Shown: positions 6,167 through 9,220 of the stretch, piece after piece
Numbering within the stretch: position 1 is the stretch's first letter
Layout: each line of letters begins with the position of its first letter
NCBI GenBank assembly: GCA_002422205.1
Contig: DITS01000006.1
Span: 1 to 9,220, forward strand
Reading direction: 5' to 3'
Origin: Alphaproteobacteria bacterium UBA6178
GTDB taxonomy: Bacteria; Pseudomonadota; Alphaproteobacteria; Rickettsiales; UBA3002
DNA: 9,220 bases
Program-made: the position numbers and the translations under genes
The notes under the pieces: generated by a model
What the model saw: the letters and a program-made list of their open reading frames with translations, nothing else
The model's database searches: none
Told to the model about the DNA's origin: nothing

Positions 6167-7279
6167 GTGCGGGATGACTCGCCGCGTTACAGCAGTGTAG
6201 CGATTGTGTTGCATTGGGTGATGGCCGTTGCGTTTGTGCTGATGCTTGGCAGCGGTGTGGTGATGAGCAATGTGGAGCTTAGTAAAACGTTACAGTTCAA
6301 TCTTTATCAGTGGCATAAATCGCTGGGTGTTTTGCTGCTGGTTACAGCGGTACTGCGGTTGGTGTGGCGCCTGCTGCACCGTCCGCCTGCTTTGCCGGTG
6401 CGCATGAAACGTTTGGAACGGCGCGCGGCGAAGATCGGGCATTGGGTGCTGTATGGGCTGATGATTGCATTACCGCTAAGCGGATGGGTGATGGTATCGT
6501 CGAGTGTGTATGGTTTGCCGACGATTGTATTTGGCTGGTTTGAATGGCCGCATGTTCCGGCAGTTGTGGGAAATGAAATGGTAAATAATATGGCAAGCGA
6601 AGTGCATTGGATAGTGGCGCTGCTGTTTGCGATTGCTATTGCGGGGCATGTGGTAGCGGTCATTAAACATGCGGTGCGTGATAAGGAGCATTTGCTGCGG
6701 CGCATGTGGTGGGTGAAAGCGCACAGCTTGAAATCGGTTCTGTTGGTCGGCTTAATGCTTGGCTTTGGGAGCATGGCAGAGGCGGCGTCTTATGTAGTTG
6801 ATCCGACCACAAGCGAAGTGCGTTTTTCAGGTGAGCATGCGGGTGATGCGTTTGAAGGGCGTTTTGCCACATGGTCGGCGGAGATTGTATTTGATGCGGA
6901 GGATTTAGCGGCGAGCCACATTACGGCGCGGTTTGATATGGCGAGTGCGGTGACGGGCAATAAACTATATGATGGCACCTTGCCGCAAGCGGATTGGTTT
7001 GATGTGCAAAATCATGCCGAGGCGAGCTTTGTGTCGACAATGGTGAGCGCGAAACCAGAAGGTGGTTATGCAGCGGCGGGTGAGCTGACGATACGGGGTA
7101 TTACCCAGCCGGTGACATTTGATTTTACCATAGAGCAAAATGCACAGCCGGTAATTGCGGAAGGATATTTTGTGATCGACAGGCTGGCTTATGCTATCGG
7201 TAAAGGATCGGACCCTGATGCGGAGTGGGTGAGCCAAGAGATTGCCGTGCATTTACATATCGAAGCAACGGTCCAATAG
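6167..7279 (+). CDS. Cytochrome b561 fused to a YceI domain
   Basis: The 370-residue protein joins two families. Residues 8-182 are a four-helix cytochrome b561 of the CybB/YceJ type, which passes electrons from quinol. Candidate haem ligands are His16 (VLHWVMA), His50 (YQWHKSLG), His147 (SEVHW) and His161 (AGHVV), with His92 also in a helix (GHWVLYG). Residues about 186-206 (HSLKSVLLVGLMLGFGSMAEA) look like a former signal peptide, now a fifth membrane segment. They place the C-terminal YceI domain (208-370, SYVVDPTTSEVRFSG to HLHIEATVQ) in the periplasm. Conserved YceI pieces are ADWFDVQNHAEASFVS and GELTIRGITQPVTFDF. The start is GTG 6167 with AAGGA at 6154-6158; the next ATG would lose His16. 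The frame is open across the junction, so this is a real fusion and not two genes. It is encoded 1 bp after the free YceI gene. Confidence 0.9.
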   Translation: MRDDSPRYSSVAIVLHWVMAVAFVLMLGSGVVMSNVELSKTLQFNLYQWHKSLGVLLLVTAVLRLVWRLLHRPPALPVRMKRLERRAAKIGHWVLYGLMIALPLSGWVMVSSSVYGLPTIVFGWFEWPHVPAVVGNEMVNNMASEVHWIVALLFAIAIAGHVVAVIKHAVRDKEHLLRRMWWVKAHSLKSVLLVGLMLGFGSMAEAASYVVDPTTSEVRFSGEHAGDAFEGRFATWSAEIVFDAEDLAASHITARFDMASAVTGNKLYDGTLPQADWFDVQNHAEASFVSTMVSAKPEGGYAAAGELTIRGITQPVTFDFTIEQNAQPVIAEGYFVIDRLAYAIGKGSDPDAEWVSQEIAVHLHIEATVQ

Positions 7280-7360
7280 CTAAGTCTAGCACTTGGTTTT
7301 TCGGTTTTGCTGGTCTTTTGCCAAGGGGATGGTTAGGGTCTGCGCAGAGGTTTACCTATT

Positions 7361-9028
7361 ATGTCCACTGCGCCAATAAACTCAACGGCACCATCACCCA
7401 AATGGTGTCAGCTACAAGCTGAAGATGTGCTAGCCAAGCTACAGTGCGAAGCGGAAGGGCTCAGTACGCAGGAAGCCGCAGCGCGTCTGCACAAATACGG
7501 GCCGAATCGTTTGCCGCCACCTGCTACACGCAGTGGCCTGCGGCGCTTTATTATGCAGTTTCACAATATCCTGATTTATGTGTTGCTGGTTTCTGTGCTC
7601 ATTACTTTTTTACTCGACCATTGGGTTGATAGCGGTGTGATATTGGCGGTGGTGATTGCCAACGCGCTGATTGGTTTTATTCAGGAAGGCAAAGCGGAAA
7701 AGGCGATGGATGCCATCCGCCATATGCTGGCACCGCATGCATCGGTTTTGCGCGACGGGCAGCGGCATAGCATTGCGGGCGAAGCCGTGGTGCCGGGTGA
7801 TGTGGTGCTGCTGGAAGCGGGTGACAAAGTGCCCGCCGACATGCGTTTGCTGAGTGCGCATGGCTTGCAGATTCAGGAAGCGATTCTAACCGGCGAATCG
7901 GTGCCGGTGGATAAATCGGTGGGGTGTGTGGCAGATGCTGCGGCGCTGGGAGACCAGCATTGTATGGCATTTTCCGGCACGCTGGTAAGTGCGGGGCAGG
8001 GCAAAGCCGTGGTGGTAGCCACGGGAACCGGTACGGAAATTGGCCGCATCAGCGGTTTGCTTGCGCAGGTGGAAACACTGACCACGCCGCTGGTATTGCA
8101 AATGAACCGGTTTGCCAAGTGGCTGACCTTACTGATTCTGCTGATTGGGCTGGCGCTGCTGGTGTATGGTTATTATGCGCAGGACTATAATTTCAGCGAT
8201 ATGTTTATGGTGGTGGTGGGGCTTTCGGTTGCGGCTATTCCTGAAGGACTGCCTGCTGTTTTGACGATTACGCTGGCAATCGGCGTGCAGGCGATGGCGA
8301 AGCGGCATGCTATTATCCGGCGCTTACCCGCTATTGAAACACTGGGCTCGGTCTCGGTTATTTGTACGGACAAAACCGGCACGTTGACGCGTAATGAAAT
8401 GACGGTGGCGATGGTGCTGACAGCGGAGCATTGCTTTGCGTTGGATGGAGAAGGTTACAGCCCCGAGGGCATATTGAGGCTTAATGATATTGCTGTAGCG
8501 CCTGCTAAGCATGGGGTAATGGAGGAATTGGCGCGTGCGGCGGTGTTGTGCAATGATGCAGCGTTGCATGTGAAGGCGGGCCAGTGGCAGGTGGAAGGCG
8601 ACCCGATGGAAGGGGCGCTCGTCACGCTGGCGATGAAGGCAGCATTCGACCCCGAGATCGAGCGCGCTGCATGGCCACGCCTGGGCGAGATTCCATTCGA
8701 TGCCGAGCACCGCTTCATGGCCACCTTGCACAAGATGCCGCTCGGCCAGCATGTGGTTCTGGTGAAAGGGGCGCCCGAAGCGGTGTTGGCAATGTGCAGC
8801 CAGCAGGAGTGTGAGGACGGCGCAAGGCCGCTCGATACGGAATTCTGGCTGGAGCGAATTGCGGAGGCCGCGGTGCATGGCGAGCGGGTGCTTGGATTTG
8901 CCATGCGCCACATGCCCGTAGGAGCGGAGGGCATCGATTTCCCCGATGTCGAGAAAGAGCTGACCTTCCTCGGCATAGAGCTGGCTCGGGAAAACTGGAC
9001 AGTCGGGATAAGTGGAATTTCTGCCTGA
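7361..9028 (+). pseudogene. P2-type cation-transporting ATPase, truncated by an insertion sequence
   Basis: Related proteins are Ca2+/cation pumps of the SERCA/PacL type, about 850-900 residues long. This frame gives 555. Present are the N-terminal cation_ATPase domain (KYGPNRLPPP), membrane helices 1-2 (about 63-108), the actuator motif TGES (177-180), helices 3-4 with VAAIPEGLP (PEGL at 294-297), the phosphorylation motif DKTGT (Asp337) and the nucleotide-domain KGAPE (469-473). Family similarity ends at LTFLGI (534-539). The next 16 residues to TGA are foreign and run into the insertion sequence. The hinge GDGxNDxP and membrane helices 5-10 are missing, so the pump cannot work. AGAGG lies 10 nt before the ATG. 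The gene starts 81 bp after the b561 fusion, with no terminator seen between them. PEGL in helix 4 fits a Ca2+-type pump, but the ion cannot be fixed without helices 5-6. The remainder may exist beyond the insertion. Confidence 0.88.
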
Positions 9029-9220
9029 GATCGGCATGATGCCGTGAACAGGAGAGACCATGAGCAGACGACCGTGCCGGAACCACAGCCCGGCCTTCAA
9101 GGCGAAAGTGGCGCTTGCCGCGATCAGAGGCGAGAAGACCCTGGCCGAGCTGGCCGAGCAGTTCGACGTCCACGCCAATCAGATCACGTCGTGGCGCACG
9201 CAGCTTCCGGAAGGGGCAGC
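8996..9220 (+). mobile_element. IS3-family insertion sequence, left end (right part outside window)
   Basis: ATPase similarity stops at base 8977, and transposase orfA starts at 9060. A terminal sequence beginning TGGACAGTC at 8996 is a reasonable left end, since IS3-family ends usually start with TG. The exact boundary (8978-8996) cannot be set without the right end and the short target duplication. The rest of the element lies beyond the window. Confidence 0.7.
9060..9220 (+). CDS. IS3-family transposase OrfA, N-terminal part (3' end outside window)
   Basis: OrfA is the DNA-binding half of the IS3-family transposase and is normally joined to the DDE-domain OrfB by a -1 frameshift. The 53 visible residues begin MSRRPCRNHSPAFKAKVALA and contain the helix-turn-helix GEKTLAELAEQFDVHANQITSWRTQL (about 24-49), which has the characteristic NQITSW recognition-helix signature. 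A clear ribosome site (AGGAGA) lies just upstream of the ATG. The codon use is more C/G-rich at third positions than the middle of the ATPase, consistent with an outside origin. The subgroup cannot be assigned from this fragment. Confidence 0.9.
   Translation, partial: MSRRPCRNHSPAFKAKVALAAIRGEKTLAELAEQFDVHANQITSWRTQLPEGA

Noticed and set aside
7280..7360. CTTGG/CCAAG inverted repeat between the b561 fusion and the ATPase as a terminator
   Set aside because: The stem is five bp with a 22-nt loop and is not followed by a T run. No promoter could be supported in this gap either.
8324..9178. Long minus-strand open frame (284 codons) opposite the ATPase
   Set aside because: It runs across the ATPase-IS junction, has no recognisable domain, and is antisense to a frame with clear family motifs. 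It is a codon-bias shadow.

Overview
The window looks like a chromosome segment from an alphaproteobacterium of moderate GC content. The prephenate dehydratase has the alphaproteobacterial form of the ACT-domain motif (KLESY, not ESRP). The DAHP synthase is the plant-like class II enzyme common in that class, and there is a short Lys/Ala-rich histone-H1-like gene. This is read from sequence character alone; no genus can be named.

Layout. Bases 1-719 hold the 3' end of pnp (polynucleotide phosphorylase), closed by a clear intrinsic terminator. Facing it on the minus strand is a histone-H1-like gene (909-1285) with its own terminator. That reading frame is interrupted by an in-frame TAG directly after an A-AAA-AAG heptamer, and the same kind of protein continues in the -1 frame for 71 more residues. 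This is either a dnaX-like programmed frameshift or a homopolymer indel, and it is the most notable thing in the window. Upstream of it, on the minus strand, is class II DAHP synthase (1526-2914), the first step of the shikimate pathway. Prephenate dehydratase (2963-3823) is divergent from it across only 48 bp, so the entry step and the phenylalanine branch sit back to back.

Bases 3850-7279 carry a compact plus-strand set that looks like one transcription unit. A candidate promoter and a leader hairpin come first. Then follow a YhhW-type pirin, a second pirin of the longer subfamily, a secreted YceI protein, and a four-helix cytochrome b561 fused through a fifth hydrophobic segment to a second YceI domain. 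Pirins are metal-dependent cupins, some with quercetinase activity. YceI proteins bind isoprenoid lipids or quinones, and b561 oxidises quinol. The set therefore suggests a small-molecule or quinone redox module at the inner membrane and periplasm (inference).

From 7361 a P2-type cation ATPase begins. It is cut off after about 539 residues by an IS3-family insertion sequence whose left end and orfA start lie in the last 225 bp. The ATPase lacks its hinge motif and all later membrane segments, so it is a pseudogene. The window ends inside the insertion sequence.
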